Source of the DNA: Sisyra terminalis
Taxonomy: Eukaryota > Arthropoda > Insecta > Neuroptera > Sisyridae
Reading direction: 5' to 3'
NCBI GenBank assembly: GCA_958496175.1
Contig: OY292280.1
Span: 22,382,001-22,446,000, forward strand
DNA: 64,000 nucleotides
The translations under genes were made by a program, and so were the position numbers. Positions 32,501 through 45,800 of the stretch are shown here, in pieces. The notes under the pieces are model-generated. The model saw nothing but the letters and a program-made list of their open reading frames with translations, made no database searches and had not been told where the DNA came from. Position 1 is the stretch's first letter; each line of letters opens with the position of its first letter.

Positions 32501-35139
32501 ATTGGGTCATTTAAAGAAGGTGACTTTTCATTATGAGGTCTAGTTTTCTCAACGGATTCTGAATTAAGGCTATCAAGTGAAATATAATAGGAAAACAATT
32601 TTGTCCTGTGTGCCAAAAGACACCCGCAATATCGTTTCAAACTTTCAAAAAGGACAATTTTCTAATGCATAAAAAGGACATAAGGGATGTATTCCTTCAC
32701 TAAATTAAAGTTGAATATTATAAACTAAACCATTCTTAACCACTATGCAAAAAATAAAAAGCATTTGATACGTATAACTTTGGAAAATTGAAACTGGAAA
32801 TTAAATTGTTGAAAGCCTATGCGAAAAAATTCGACTGATATTGGGTCATTTAAAGAAGGTGACTTTTCATAATGAGGTCTAGTTTTCTCAACGGATTTTG
32901 AAATAAGGCTATAAAGTGAAATATAATAGGAAAAAACTTTTGTCCTGTGTGCCAAAAGACACCCGCAATATCGTTTCAAACTTTCAAAAAGGACTATTTT
33001 CTAATGCATAAAAAGGACATAAGGGATGTTTTCCTTCACTAAATTAAAGTTGAATATTATAAACTAAACCATTCTTAACCACTATGCAAAAAATAAAAAG
33101 CATTTGTTACGTATATCTTTGGAAAATTGAAACTGGAAATTAAATTGTTGAAAGTCTATGCGAAAAAATTCGACTGATATTGGGTCACTTAAAGAAGGTG
33201 ACTTTTCATTATGAGGTCTAGTTTTCTCAACGGATTCAGAATTAAGGCTATCAAGTGATATATAATAGGAAAAAAATTTTGTCCTGTGTGCCAAAAGACA
33301 CCCGCAATATCGATTCAAACTTTCAAAAAGGACAATTTTCAAATGCATAAAAAGGACATAAGGGATGTTTTCCTCACTAAATTAAAGTTGAATATTATAA
33401 ACTAAACCATTCTTAACCACTATACAAAAAATAAAAAGCATTTGTAACGTATATCTTTGGAAAATTGAAACTGGAAATAAAATTGTTAAAAGTCAATGCG
33501 AAAAAATTCGACTGATATTGGGTCATTTAAAGAAGGTGACTTTTCATTATGAGGTCTAGTTTTCTCAACGGATTCTGAATTAAGGCTATCAAGTGAAATA
33601 TAATAGGAAAAAAATTTGGTCCTGTGTGCCAAAAGACACCCGCAATATCGTTTCAAACTTTCAAAAAGGACAATTTTCTAATGCTTAAAAAGGGCATAAG
33701 GGATGTTTTCCTTCACTAAATTAAAGCAGAATATTATAAACTAAACCATTCTTAACCACTATGCAATAAATAAAAAGCATTTGTTACGTATATCTTTGGA
33801 AAATTGAAACTGGAAATAAAATTGTTGAAAGTCAAAGCGAAAAAATTCGACTGATATTGGGTCATTTAAAGAAGGTGACTTTTCATTATGAGGTCTAGTT
33901 TTCTCAACGGATTTTGAAATAAGGCTATCAAGTGAAATATAATAGGAAAAAAATTTTGTCCTGTGTGCCAAAAGACACCCGCTATATCGTTTCAAACTTT
34001 CAAAAAGGACAATTTTCTAATGCATAAAAAGGACATAAGGGATGTTTTCCTCACTTAATTAAAGTTGAATATTATAAACTAAACCATTCTTAACCACTAT
34101 GCCAAAAATGAAAAGCATTTGTTACGTATATCTTTAGAAAATTGAAACTGGAAATTAAATTGTTGAAAGTCTATACGAAAAAATTCGACTGATATTGGGT
34201 CATTTAAAGAAGGTGACTTTTCATTATGAGGTCTAGTTTTCTCAACGGATTTTGAAATAAGGCTATCAAGTGAAATATAATAGGAAAAAAATTTTGTCCT
34301 GTGTGCCAAAAGACACCCGCAATATCGTTTCAAACTTTCAAAAAGGACAATTTTCAAATGCATAAAAAGGACATAAGGGATGTTTTCCTCACTAAATTAA
34401 AGTTGAATATTATAAACTAAACCATTCTTAACCACTATGCAAAAAATAAAAAGCATTTGTAACGTATATCTTTGGAAAATTGAAACTGGAAATAAAATTG
34501 TTAAAAGTCAATGCGAAAAAATTCGACTGATATTGGGTCATTTAAAGAAGGTGACTTTTCATTATGAGGTCTAGTTTTCTCAACGGATTTTGAAATAAGG
34601 CTATCAAGTGAAATATAATAGGAAAAAAATTTTGTCCTGTGTGCCAAAAGACACTTGCAATATCGTTTCAAACTTTCAAAAAGGACAATTTTCTAATGCA
34701 TAAAAAGGGCATAAGGGATGTTTTCCTTCACTAAATTAAAGCAGAATATTATAAACTAAACCATTCTTAACCACTATGCAATAAATAAAAAGCATTTGTT
34801 ACGTATATCTTTGGAAAATTGAAACTGGAAATAAAATTGTTAAAAGTCAATGCGAAAAAATTCGACTGATATTGGGTCATTTAAAGAAGGTGACTTTTCA
34901 TTATGAGGTCTAGTTTTCACAACGGATTTTGAAATAAGGCTATCAAGTGAAATATAATAGGAAAACAATTTTGTCCTGTGTGCCAAAAGACACCCGCAAT
35001 ATCGTTTCAAACTTTCAAAAAGGACAATTTTCTAATGCATTAAAAGGACATAAGGGATGTTTTCCTTCACTAAATTAAAGTAGAATATTATAAACTAATC
35101 CATTCTTAACCACTATGCAAAAAATAAAAAGCATTTGTT
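29563..35139. repeat. Satellite array III (about 16.5 monomers)
   Basis: From about 29894 this array repeats 20033-25278 of array II at an offset of 9,861, so its internal order is inherited. Private changes such as cataaaacgg, ctttttaagaagg and acacttgcaat occur in both. Confidence 0.97.
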
Positions 35140-35196
35140 GGAAAACTTTTAGGTCCTTGATCCTTTTTTTCAAGAAAACAAATTTGTATTTAAATA
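35140..35196. repeat. Left-end direct repeat L (U3)
   Basis: Copy of 25279-25335. Its partner is within 36171-36371. Confidence 0.5.
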
Positions 35197-35217
35197 GCAT
35201 TAGCTAGCACAATAGGT

Positions 35218-35238
35218 GAATTTTAAATATCGAAAAAA
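35218..35238. repeat. Left arm of 21-bp inverted repeat (U3)
   Basis: Partner at 38690-38710. Confidence 0.6.
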
Positions 35239-35638
35239 CCATTAACGATATCGAAAACTTTAGGTTTTATTGGATTTTTGTTTCGATCGTAACGTAATAT
35301 TGCTTCGGTGTGAATTTCTTCGAGAAATTCGACAAACATTTTTTTGAAAAAAGTCGACGTACATTTGGTCGACGAAATAAAATTTCTCAGAAGAGAAAAA
35401 AAAAAGTTTTTCCCCTTAAGCTTTTCCGGGACCAAATTTATACCATCGATAGAGTATTTCAAGCGCTATCGAATGAGCCTACTATCGTTAACCAACGATC
35501 GATAGTTATCGCTACAAATGGCTTTGAAGTTGGAAAAAGTGAAAAAAATTGCCAATTTAGGCCTATTTTTGGGATTCTTCTGAATTTCTGCCGGAAAATT
35601 TTCGCCAAAAAAATGAAAAATTGTATAATTAAAAATGA

Positions 35639-35823
35639 TTTTTAGGCTTCTCGGAGCGTAACTAAGCCATTCCCGAAATCCCATTTCACTAAATTCGAAA
35701 ATTCGAGGTCCCCCCCCCAAAAAAAAAACCGAAAAAATTGACTTCAGGATATGTTTTTTAGGCCTCCCGTGACGTAACTAAGCCATTCCCAGAGTCCTAC
35801 TTCCCGAAAATCGAAAATTCGGT
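35639..35823. repeat. Two-copy tandem repeat with C9-A10 run (U3)
   Basis: Copy of 25778-25962. Confidence 0.65.
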
Positions 35824-35835
35824 AATTTTTCGGGA
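35802..35835. repeat. Hairpin with 9-base arms (U3)
   Basis: Copy of 25941-25974. Confidence 0.5.
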
Positions 35836-35836
35836 A

Positions 35837-35894
35837 TGACGTCATTGGGTGGCGACGTATGTGTGACGTTATATATATGAAAAGAGTGACGTCA
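35837..35894. promoter_or_regulatory. CRE-like cluster (U3)
   Basis: TGACGTCA, TGACGTTA and TGACGTCA in order, as in U2. Confidence 0.5.
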
Positions 35895-35931
35895 CAAAAC
35901 CATTGAGCAAAAATAAAATGAAAAATATATA

Positions 35932-35998
35932 GCATCATCGATCGATCATTTCGAACCCCGAAAGGTTGGAACTGTTCGATCGAATATTTCGATGATAC
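35932..35998. repeat. Imperfect inverted repeat (U3)
   Basis: Copy of 26071-26137. Confidence 0.4.
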
Positions 35999-36082
35999 AA
36001 TGTCTGGAATGAGGAATTAATGTTAATTAGATATATTATAAGCTGTAAGGAATAGAAATCAATTATTAGAAATTATAAAAAT

Positions 36083-36164
36083 CCGGGACCAATCGGGATG
36101 CGAACCAGGGACCTCGACTCCGAACAACAGCAACGGCGACCAAGACGACTCGGCCATCAGATGA
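36083..36164 (-). repeat. tRNA-derived element A (U3)
   Basis: Same box A and box B as U2. Confidence 0.6.
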
Positions 36165-36170
36165 TATATG

Positions 36171-36371
36171 TAAATGACCTTAAAACTCATATATAAACAA
36201 TTCTTATGAGATTTGTGGAAAATTGAAAAAATATTTCGATCGAAGGAATTGGAATTTTCCAAAAACCTTTTAACCATAGCTGCTCCATGTTAAAGTTGGA
36301 AAATTTTACTAAAAACATTGCAACATTTTAAGGTCCTTGATCCTTTTGTCGACAAAAACCAATTTGTATTT
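36171..36371. repeat. Flank A and second direct repeat L (U3)
   Basis: Copy of 26310-26510. Confidence 0.5.
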
Positions 36372-36512
36372 CAAAAGAGTTTCTTCAGAAAATTAAAATT
36401 TATATATAATGAAAAATCGATAAGGACTTCAAAAAGTTGAGATATTTTTCGATATTGGCTTTATCGAATTATTCGATAATCTATCGAATAATATTAAACT
36501 TACCTTACTTAC

Positions 36513-36553
36513 CTCTTCGTTGCATTATCTTAACTTTTCTTTGTATCTTAACT
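36513..36553 (-). other. Exon-like segment D (U3)
   Basis: Splice signals as in U2. Confidence 0.3.
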
Positions 36554-36815
36554 CTGAAATATAAAATTCAAGAGGATTGGTGCGGAAAAACGAATTGAAA
36601 AAATATATTCAATTAAAATAAAATTATTAATATTAAATATCAATTCAGTTTATAATAAATTACAATATTATTTTCTCCATTATTACAATAGTTTATATAA
36701 TTTATGTAAAAGTATCAATTATTATAATCATATAGAAATATAAAGTTAATACAATTTTCTTGATTTTTCAGATATTTTCACTATTTATCACTTAAACCAC
36801 TTTATCACTTCACAT

Positions 36816-37029
36816 TCACTGAATTATTAAAACACAATTTACAGCACAGATTGTTGTAGTAAATCCATTAGTGATCTTTTTGGTAGATATCAATTGTGGA
36901 AATGAAATCCCACAGGAATTTGCTTGATGATCCTCCAACGATCCACATTTATTCCTCAAACGTCCATTTGGAAATGATGAACATCTCAACTCCAATGAAT
37001 AATTCCCCGTTGTCATCGGTCAGCTTCTT
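36816..37029 (-). other. Exon-like segment C (U3)
   Basis: Copy of 26955-27168, with the same two competing frames. Confidence 0.3.
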
Positions 37030-37105
37030 CTGGAACGAAAAAATCAATAAATAATCAAAAATCAATAATAAAATATTTGGAGGTCTCAAAAGTACAGCGA
37101 CTTAC

Positions 37106-37187
37106 CAATCATTTATCTCCCAAAATGATGATACATTCTTCAGCGCAAAAACAATGTCTTGGTCCTTAGTTTCTTGGTAATTTGGAT
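37106..37187 (-). other. Exon-like segment B (U3)
   Basis: Copy of 27245-27326, with the same acceptor and GTAAGT donor. Confidence 0.4.
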
Positions 37188-37366
37188 CTGTAAAAATATA
37201 TTTCATTAATATTTAAACAAACTATACTTTCTAGGGACATTAACTTGAATACTGGGGAACATATGGCGCAGCCCATTTACATAATTTCCATAATGAAACA
37301 ATGGTTGCTAAACTTCTGCATTTAATAACAAAGTTGCTAGATTGCTTTTCCTGATAAGGGCTGTTT

Positions 37367-37486
37367 TTTCAAAGTTTCAAAAAGGACAATTTTCAAGTAC
37401 ATAAAAAGGATATAAGAGATGGTTTTCTTTCGTAGAAAATTGCTGCCATTTAAAACTGACTCATTCTTAACTGTATTGCAAAAATC
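37367..37486. repeat. Diverged satellite monomer inside U3
   Basis: Copy of 27506-27625. Confidence 0.6.
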
Positions 37487-38290
37487 AGCTCTCCATGAGG
37501 AGGACTTTCAATTACAACCATGGTTAAGGTTGCTTTTATTCCTAATTCGGTGATCAAAACCTGATCTTTTATTATCTTCCTGTTTATCCCGTGGATTGAG
37601 ATATTCTTCTGATATTCACAATACTTAAGCTGCACTCCCAGTGGCTTACATTTGCAGATTATTTGATTAGATTCTTCTCTGTATGAATTATTTTTGAATA
37701 TATTTTAAAAATTCATTTTTGTCGTTCATTAGTTAGTTAAACGTTGGAAAATATCTACAAAAGTAACAGAAAGTACATATAACCTCATATAAACATTGCG
37801 CCCATACCGACAATTTTACAATAAATATTACCTGTTTCTCATTTATTTGTTCGATTTTGATTTTATGAAGTTAAAATGTAACATTGGCCATCAGATCAAA
37901 CAACCATAACATTAAATATTAAATTTATTTGGAAAAACTAAAGTCAATTAAGAACTAATAACTTTCAAAAATTAGCTGTCGCATTGACATGTATCGTATC
38001 TCCACCTATGCTAGAACGTGTGAACTCTTGACATGTATGTCAATTGAACCACCTTAAGTTTTTAGTGCCACCTGTGAGTCAGGTGGATGTACTCATAGCT
38101 TCCAACAAAATACGAATCGCATTTTGGCGTTGTCTTAATTCAAAATTCTAAACAATTCGAATTGTCAATACATAAGAAATGTTAGAATTAAGCAATAAAT
38201 TTAAAAATTAAATATAATTACTTACTGCTTTTGATTTTTCACACATAAGAGATGAAATTGAGTAGGAAATTGAATATGAAATAAAGGCAT
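37450..38290 (-). CDS. Candidate two-exon gene, 97 codons (U3)
   Basis: Exon 1 is 38290-38226 and exon 2 is 37678-37450, with the same donor, acceptor and phase as the U2 copy. The alternative inner donor leaves a 29-base exon at 37678-37650. Because U2 and U3 match, this is not independent evidence for coding. Confidence 0.35.
38028..38086. repeat. Two short hairpins (U3)
   Basis: Copy of 28167-28225. Confidence 0.5.
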
Positions 38291-38300
38291 GCCAATCGAA

Positions 38301-38375
38301 AACTTAAGTTCATCCGTACATGCTGGGCAAATTTTTCCGAAAACCAAGCTCGTTTAAGGGATGACCGCGGCAATT
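38301..38375. repeat. Direct repeat copy a (U3)
   Basis: Partner at 39087-39158. Confidence 0.5.
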
Positions 38376-38426
38376 TGGTGACGTTATGGCATTATTTCTA
38401 GACTTAAAAAAATATAAATAAATTAT

Positions 38427-38512
38427 AAAAAAAAAAATATGACATTTTCGAGGTTCGAACCCGGAGATTGTTGCTTTAGATTCTCTCAACATATCCACTC
38501 GGCTACAACTGC
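38427..38512 (-). repeat. tRNA-like element B with T-run (U3)
   Basis: Copy of 28566-28651, with the same box A and box B. Confidence 0.55.
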
Positions 38513-38689
38513 ACGTGTTTGCATTAAATAAAAACTTATATATAAATATTTCTCAGATCACAAAATTCAATTTTCTTTCGGGATCGAAATATTTGAAATT
38601 TTCCAAAACAAATTGAAACCATAGCTGCTCCATAATACTTCCGGAAAATGTGTCAATATACATAGTAACATTTTGATGTTTTTCCCCAT

Positions 38690-38710
38690 TTTTTTCGATA
38701 TTTAAAATTC
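38690..38710. repeat. Right arm of 21-bp inverted repeat (U3)
   Basis: Complement of 35218-35238. Confidence 0.6.
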
Positions 38711-39086
38711 TAAGAAACGGTAATGCATTGTTGTCGTATGAACAAATATGTACTGCTCTTCTTTAAAGTAAATCAAAACCAACTATCAACTTTAAGAATT
38801 TAATTCCGCAAAAAGAAAACCAAATAAGTTTTCTCGTAAATTCCAATAAGATATTCAACTCTTTTGTTGTTGTTGTACTATATTTGTACAATAACATAGG
38901 AAATAATATGAGAAATATCGTGAAAAATCATATAGTTTGGAAGGCAATCTGCTTACACCAATGTACAAACAAAATAAATAGCTGCATAAATGTTGCATTT
39001 AATTACATTTCTCGGGTAATTTTAGGGCTGCTTTATGGTTTAATTTGTAATTTGTAAGGGTTATTTGAAATTTTTCATAAAAATAT

Positions 39087-39158
39087 AAGTCCATCCGTAC
39101 ATGCTGTGCAAATTTTTCCGAAAACAAACCACATTTAAGGGATGAAATCGACAATCAA
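39087..39158. repeat. Direct repeat copy b (U3)
   Basis: Copy of 29226-29297. Confidence 0.5.
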
Positions 39159-39899
39159 AGTGGCAGAAGAAATCATCAAACTTCAAGTGTTTGTAACGTC
39201 AAGGGATCAAATAAGGGATGGTTTTCGATCCAGATAAAGTTTCGGGTTCGTAACAATGTATTAAACGATAATATAACAATCTATTCCAAATTCGAGAAAA
39301 CAAAATTTTTCACCAAAATAAACCGTGGGTTAACCATCGTTAATTTTTCACGAAAATCGTAAACTTTATAAATAAATTATTAAACAATGTCCTTACGTGA
39401 GGAGTGGAGTGAAAATTTTTTTATCCTGTGTGCCAAAAGACACCCGCAATATCGTTTCATACTTTCAAAAAGGACAATTTTCTAATGCATAAAAAGGACA
39501 TAAGGGATGTTTTCCTCACAAAATTAAAGTTGAATATTATAAACTAAACCATTCTTAACCACTATGCAAAAAATAAAAAGCATTTGTTACGTATATCTTT
39601 AGAAAATTGAAACTGGAAATTAAATTGTTGAAAGTCTAAGCGAAAAAATTCAACTGATATTGGGTCATTTAAAGAAGGTGACTTTTCATTATGAGGTCTA
39701 GTTTTCTCAACGGATTCTGAATTAAGGCTATCAAGTGAAATATAATAGGAAAAAAATTTTGTCCTGTGTGCCAAAAGACACCCGCAATATCGTTTCAAAC
39801 TTTCAAAAAGGACAATTTTCTAATGCATAAAAACGACATAAGGGATGTTTTCCTCACTAAATTAAAGTTGAATATTATAAACTAAACCATTCTTATCCT

Positions 39900-42800
39900 C
39901 TATGCAAAAAATAAAAAGCATTTGTTACGTATATCTTTGGAAAATTGAAACTGGAAATTAAATTGTTGAATGTCTAAGCGAAAAAATTCTATTGATATTG
40001 GGTCACTTAATGAAGGTGACTTTTCATTATGAGGTCTAGTTTTCTCAACGGATTCTGAATTAAGGCTATCATGTGAAATATTATAGGAAATCAATTTGGT
40101 CCTGTGTGCCAAAAGACACCCGCAATATCGTTTCAAACTATCAAAAAGGACAATTTTCTAATGCATAAAAAGGACATAAGGGATGTTTTCCTCACTAAAT
40201 TAAAGTAGAATATTATAAACTAAACCATTCTTAACCACTATGCAAAAAATAAAAAGCATTTGTTACGTACATCTTTGGAAAATTGAAACTGGAAATTAAA
40301 TTGATGAAAGTCTATGCGAAAAAATTCGACTGATATTGGGTCACTTAAAGAAGGTGACTTTTCATTATGAGTTCTAGTTTTCTCAACGGATTTTGAATTA
40401 AGGCTATCAAGTGAAATATAATAGGAAAACAATTTTGTCCTGTGTGCCAAAAGACACCCGCAATATCGTTTCAAACTTTCAAAAAGGACAATTTTCTAAT
40501 GCATAAAAAGGACATAAGGGATGTTTTCCTTCACTAAATTAAAGTTGAATATTATAAACTAAACCATTCTTAACCACTATGCAAAAAATAAAATGCATTT
40601 GTTACGTACTTCTTTGGAAAATTGAAACTGGAAATTAAATTGATGAAAGTCTATGCGAAAAAATTCGACTGATATTGGGTCATTTAAAGAAGGTGACTTT
40701 TCATTATGAGGTCTAGTTTTCTCAACGGATTCTGAATTAAGGCTATCAAGTGAAATATAATAGGAAATCAATTTTGTCCTGTGTGCCAAAACACACCCAC
40801 AATATCGTTTCAAACTTTCAAAAGGGACAATTTTCTAATGCATAAAAAAGACATAAGGGATGTTTTCCTTCACTAAATTAAAGTAGAATATTATAAACTA
40901 AACCATTTTTAACCACTATTCAAAAATAAAAAGCATTTGTTACGTATATCTTTGGAAAATTGAAACTGGAAATTAAATTGTTGAAAGTCTAGCGAAAAAA
41001 TTCGACTGATATTGGGTCACTTAAAGAAGGTGACTTTTCATTATGAGTTCTAGTTTTCTCTACGGATTTTGAATTAAGGCTATCAAGTGAAATATAATAG
41101 GAAAAAAATTTTGTCCTGTGTGCCAAAAGACACCCGCAATATCGTTTCATACTTTCATAAAGGACAATTTTGTAATGCATAAAAAGGACATAAGGGATGT
41201 TTTCCTCACTAAATTAAAGTTGAATATTATAAACTAAACCATTCTTAACCACTATGCAAAAAATAAAAAGCATTTGTTACGTATATCTTTGGAAAATTGA
41301 AACTGGAAATTAAATTGTTGAAAGTCTATGCGAAAAAATTCGACTGATATTGGGTCATTTAAAGAAGGTGACTTTTCATTATGAGGTCTAGTTTTCTCAA
41401 CGGATTCTGAATTAAGGCTATCAAGTGAAATATAATAGGAAAAAAATTTTGTCCTGTGTGCCAAAAGACACCCGCAATATCGTTTCAAACTTTCAAAAAG
41501 GACAATTTTCTAATGCATAAAAACGACATAAGGGATGTTTTCCTCACTAAATTAAAGTTGAATATTATAAACTAAACCATTCTTAACCACTATGCAAAAA
41601 ATAAAAAGCATTTGTTACGTACATCTTTGGAAAATTGAAACTGGAAATTAAATTGATGAAAGTCTATGCGAAAAAATTCGTCTGATATTGTGTCATTTAT
41701 AGAAGGTGACTTTTCATTATGAGGTCTAGTTTTCACAACGGATTTCGAAATAAGGCTATCAAGTGATATATAATAGGGAATCAATTTTGTCCTGTGTGCC
41801 AAAAGACACCCGCAATATCGTTTCAAACTTTCAAAAAGGACAATTTTCTAATGCATAAAAAGGACATAAGGGATGTTTTCCTCACTAAATTAAAGTTGAA
41901 TATTATAAACTAAACCATTCTTATCCTCTATGCAAAAAATAAAAAGCATTTGTTACGTATATCTTTGGAAAATTGAAACTGGAAATTAAATTGTTGAATG
42001 TCTAAGCGAAAAAATTCTATTGATATTGGGTCACTTAATGAAGGTGACTTTTCATTATGAGGTCTAGTTTTCTCAACGGATTCTGAATTAAGGCTATCAA
42101 GTGAAATATAATAGGAAATCAATTTGGTCCTGTGTGCCAAAAGACACCCGCAATATCGTTTCAAACTTTCAAAAAGGACAATTTTCTAATGCATAAAAAG
42201 GACATAAGGGATGTTTTCCTCACTAAATTAAAGTAGAATATTATAAACTAAACCATTCTTAACCACTATGCAAAAATTAAAAAGCATTTGTTACGTACAT
42301 CTTTGGAAAATTGAAACTGGAAATTAAATTGATGAAAGTCTATGCGAAAAAATTCGACTGATATTGGGTCACTTAAAGAAGGTGACTTTTCATTATGAGG
42401 TCTAGTTTTCTCAACGGATTCTGAATTAAGGCTATCAAGTGAAATATAATAGGAAAACAATTTTGTCCTGTGTGCCAAAAGACACCCGCAATATCGTTTC
42501 AAACTTTCAAAAAGGACAATTTTCTAATGCATAAAAAGGACATAAGGGATGTTTTCCTCACTAAATTAAAGTTGAATATTATAAACTAAACCATTCTTAT
42601 CCTCTATGCAAAAAATAAAAAGCATTTGTTACGTATATCTTTGGAAAATTGAAACTGGAAATTAAATTGTTGAATGTCTAAGCGAAAAAATTCTATTGAT
42701 ATTGGGTCACTTAATGAAGGTGACTTTTCATTATGAGGTCTAGTTTTCTCAACGGATTCTGAATTAAGGCTATCAAGTGAAATATAATAGGAAATCAATT

Positions 42801-45800
42801 TGGTCCTGTGTGCCAAAAGACACCCGCAATATCGTTTCAAACTTTCAAAAAGGACAATTTTCTAATGCATAAAAAGGACATAAGGGATGTTTTCCTCACT
42901 AAATTAAAGTAGAATATTATAAACTAAACCATTCTTAACCACTATGCAAAAAATAAAAAGCATTTGTTACGTACATCTTTGGAAAATTGAAACTGGAAAT
43001 TAAATTGATGAAAGTCTATGCGAAAAAATTCGACTGATATTGGGTCACTTAAAGAAGGTGACTTTTCATTATGAGTTCTAGTTTTCTCAACGGATTTTGA
43101 ATTAAGGCTATCAAGTGAAATATAATAGGAAAACAATTTTGTCCTGTGTGCCAAAAGACACCCGCAATATCGTTTCAAACTTTCAAAAAGGACAATTTTC
43201 TAATGCATAAAAAGGACATATGGGATGTTTTCCTTCACTAAATTAAAGATGAATATTATAAACTAAACCATTCTTAACCACTATGCAAAAAATAAAATGC
43301 ATTTGTTACGAACATCTTTGGAAAATTGAAACTGGAAATTAAATTGATGAAAGTCTATGCGAAAAAATTCGACTGATATTGGGTCATTTAAAGAAGGTGA
43401 CTTTTCATTATGAGGTCTAGTTTTCTCAACGGATTCTGAATTAAGGCTATCAAGTGAAATATAATAGGAAATCAATTTTGTCCTGTGTGCCAAAACACAC
43501 CCACAATATCGTTTCAAACTTTCAAAAGGGACAATTTTCTAATGCATAAAAAAGACATAAGGGATGTTTTCCTTCACTAAATTAAAGTAGAATATTATAA
43601 ACTAAACCATTCTTAACCACTATGCAAAAAATAAAAAGCATTTGTTACGTATATCTTTGGAAAATTGAAACTGGAAATTAAATTGTTGAAAGTCTAAGCG
43701 AAAAAATTCGACTGATATTGGGTCACTTAAAGAAGGTGACTTTTCATTATGAGTTCTAGTTTTCTCAACGGATTTTGAATTAAGGCTATCAAGTGAAATA
43801 TAATAGGAAAAAAATTTTGTCCTGTGTGCCAAAAGACACCCGCAATATCGTTTCATACTTTCATAAAGGACAATTTTTTAATGCATAAAAAGGACATAAG
43901 GGATGTTTTCCTCACTAAATTAAAGTTGAATATTATAAACTAAACCATTCTTAACCACTATGCAAAAAATAAAAAGCATTTGTTACGTATATCTTTGGAA
44001 AATTGAAACAGGAAATTAAATTGTTGAAAGTCTATGCGAAAAAATTCGACTGATATTGGGTCATTTAAAGAAGGTGACTTTTCATTATGAGGTCTAGTTT
44101 TCTCAACGGATTCTGAATTAAGGCTATCAAGTGAAATATAATAGGAAAAAAATTTTGTCCTGTGTGCCAAAAGACACCCGCAATATCGTTTCAAACTTTC
44201 AAAAAGGACAATTTTCTATTGCATAAAAACGACATAAGGGATGTTTTCCTCACTAAATTAAAGTTGAATATTATAAACTAAACCATTCTTAACCACTATT
44301 CAAAAATAAAAAGCATTTGTTACGTATATCTTTGGAAAATTGAAACTGGAAATTAAATTGTTGAAAGTCTATGCGAAAAAATTCGACTGATATTGGGTCA
44401 TTTAAAGAAGGTGACTTTTCATTATGAGGTCTAGTTTTCTCAACGGATTCTGAATTAAGGCTATCAAGTGAAATATAATAGGAAATCAATTTTGTCCTGT
44501 GTGCCAAAAGACACCCGCAATATCGTTTCAAACTTTCAAAAAGGACAATTTTCTATTGCATAAAAACGACATAAGGGATGTTTTCCTCACTAAATTAAAG
44601 TTGAATATTATAAACTAAACCATTCTTAACCACTATTCAAAAATAAAAAGCATTTGTTACGTATATCTTTGGAAAATTGAAACTGGAAATTAAATTGTTG
44701 AAAGTCTATGCGAAAAAATTCGACTGATATTGGGTCATTTAAAGAAGGTGACTTTTCATTATGAGGTCTAGTTTTCTCAACGGATTCTGAATTAAGGCTA
44801 TCAAGTGAAATATAATAGGAAATCAATTTGGTCCTGTGTGCCAAAAGACACCCGCAATATCGTTTCAAACTTTCAAAAAGGACAATTTTCTAATGCATAA
44901 AAAGGACATAAGGGATGTTTTCCTCACTAAATTAAAGTAGAATATTATAAACTAAACCATTCTTAACCACTATGCAAAAATTAAAAAGCATTTGTTACGT
45001 ACATCTTTGGAAAATTGAAACTGGAAATTAAATTGATGAAAGTCTATGCGAAAAAATTCGACTGATATTGGGTCACTTAAAGAAGGTGACTTTTCATTAT
45101 GAGGTCTAGTTTTCTCAACGGATTCTGAATTAAGGCTATCAAGTGAAATATAATAGGAAAACAATTTTGTCCTGTGTGCCAAAAGACACCCGCAATATCG
45201 TTTCAAACTTTCAAAAAGGACAATTTTCTAATGCATAAAAAGGACATAAGGGATGTTTTCCTCACTAAATTAAAGTTGAATATTATAAACTAAACCATTC
45301 TTATCCTCTATGCAAAAAATAAAAAGCATTTGTTACGTATATCTTTGGAAAATTGAAACTGGAAATTAAATTGTTGAATGTCTAAGCGAAAAAATTCTAT
45401 TGATATTGGGTCACTTAATGAAGGTGACTTTTCATTATGAGGTCTAGTTTTCTCAACGGATTCTGAATTAAGGCTATCAAGTGAAATATAATAGGAAATC
45501 AATTTGGTCCTGTGTGCCAAAAGACACCCGCAATATCGTTTCAAACTTTCAAAAAGGACAATTTTCTAATGCATAAAAAGGACATAAGGGATGTTTTCCT
45601 CACTAAATTAAAGTAGAATATTATAAACTAAACCATTCTTAACCACTATGCAAAAAATAAAAAGCATTTGTTACGTACATCTTTGGAAAATTGAAACTGG
45701 AAATTAAATTGATGAAAGTCTATGCGAAAAAATTCGACTGATATTGGGTCACTTAAAGAAGGTGACTTTTCATTATGAGTTCTAGTTTTCTCAACGGATT

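Larger units (their letters stand above)
35140..39423. mobile_element. Complete interspersed unit U3 (4.28 kb)
   Basis: A copy of U2 at an offset of 9,861 with no difference found at the positions compared. All sub-features recur at that offset. Confidence 0.85.
20033..39829. repeat. Tandem macro-duplication, period 9,861 bp
   Basis: 20033-29968 and 29894-39829 match with a constant offset of 9,861. The flanking differences are c/a at 20032/29893 and g/c at 29969/39830. Every place compared between these limits is identical, including private satellite variants (cataaaacgg, gatttcc) and homopolymer lengths. The copies overlap by about 75 bases, as expected of an unequal exchange within satellite. 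Each period contains about 16.5 monomers and one complete unit. Confidence 0.9.
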
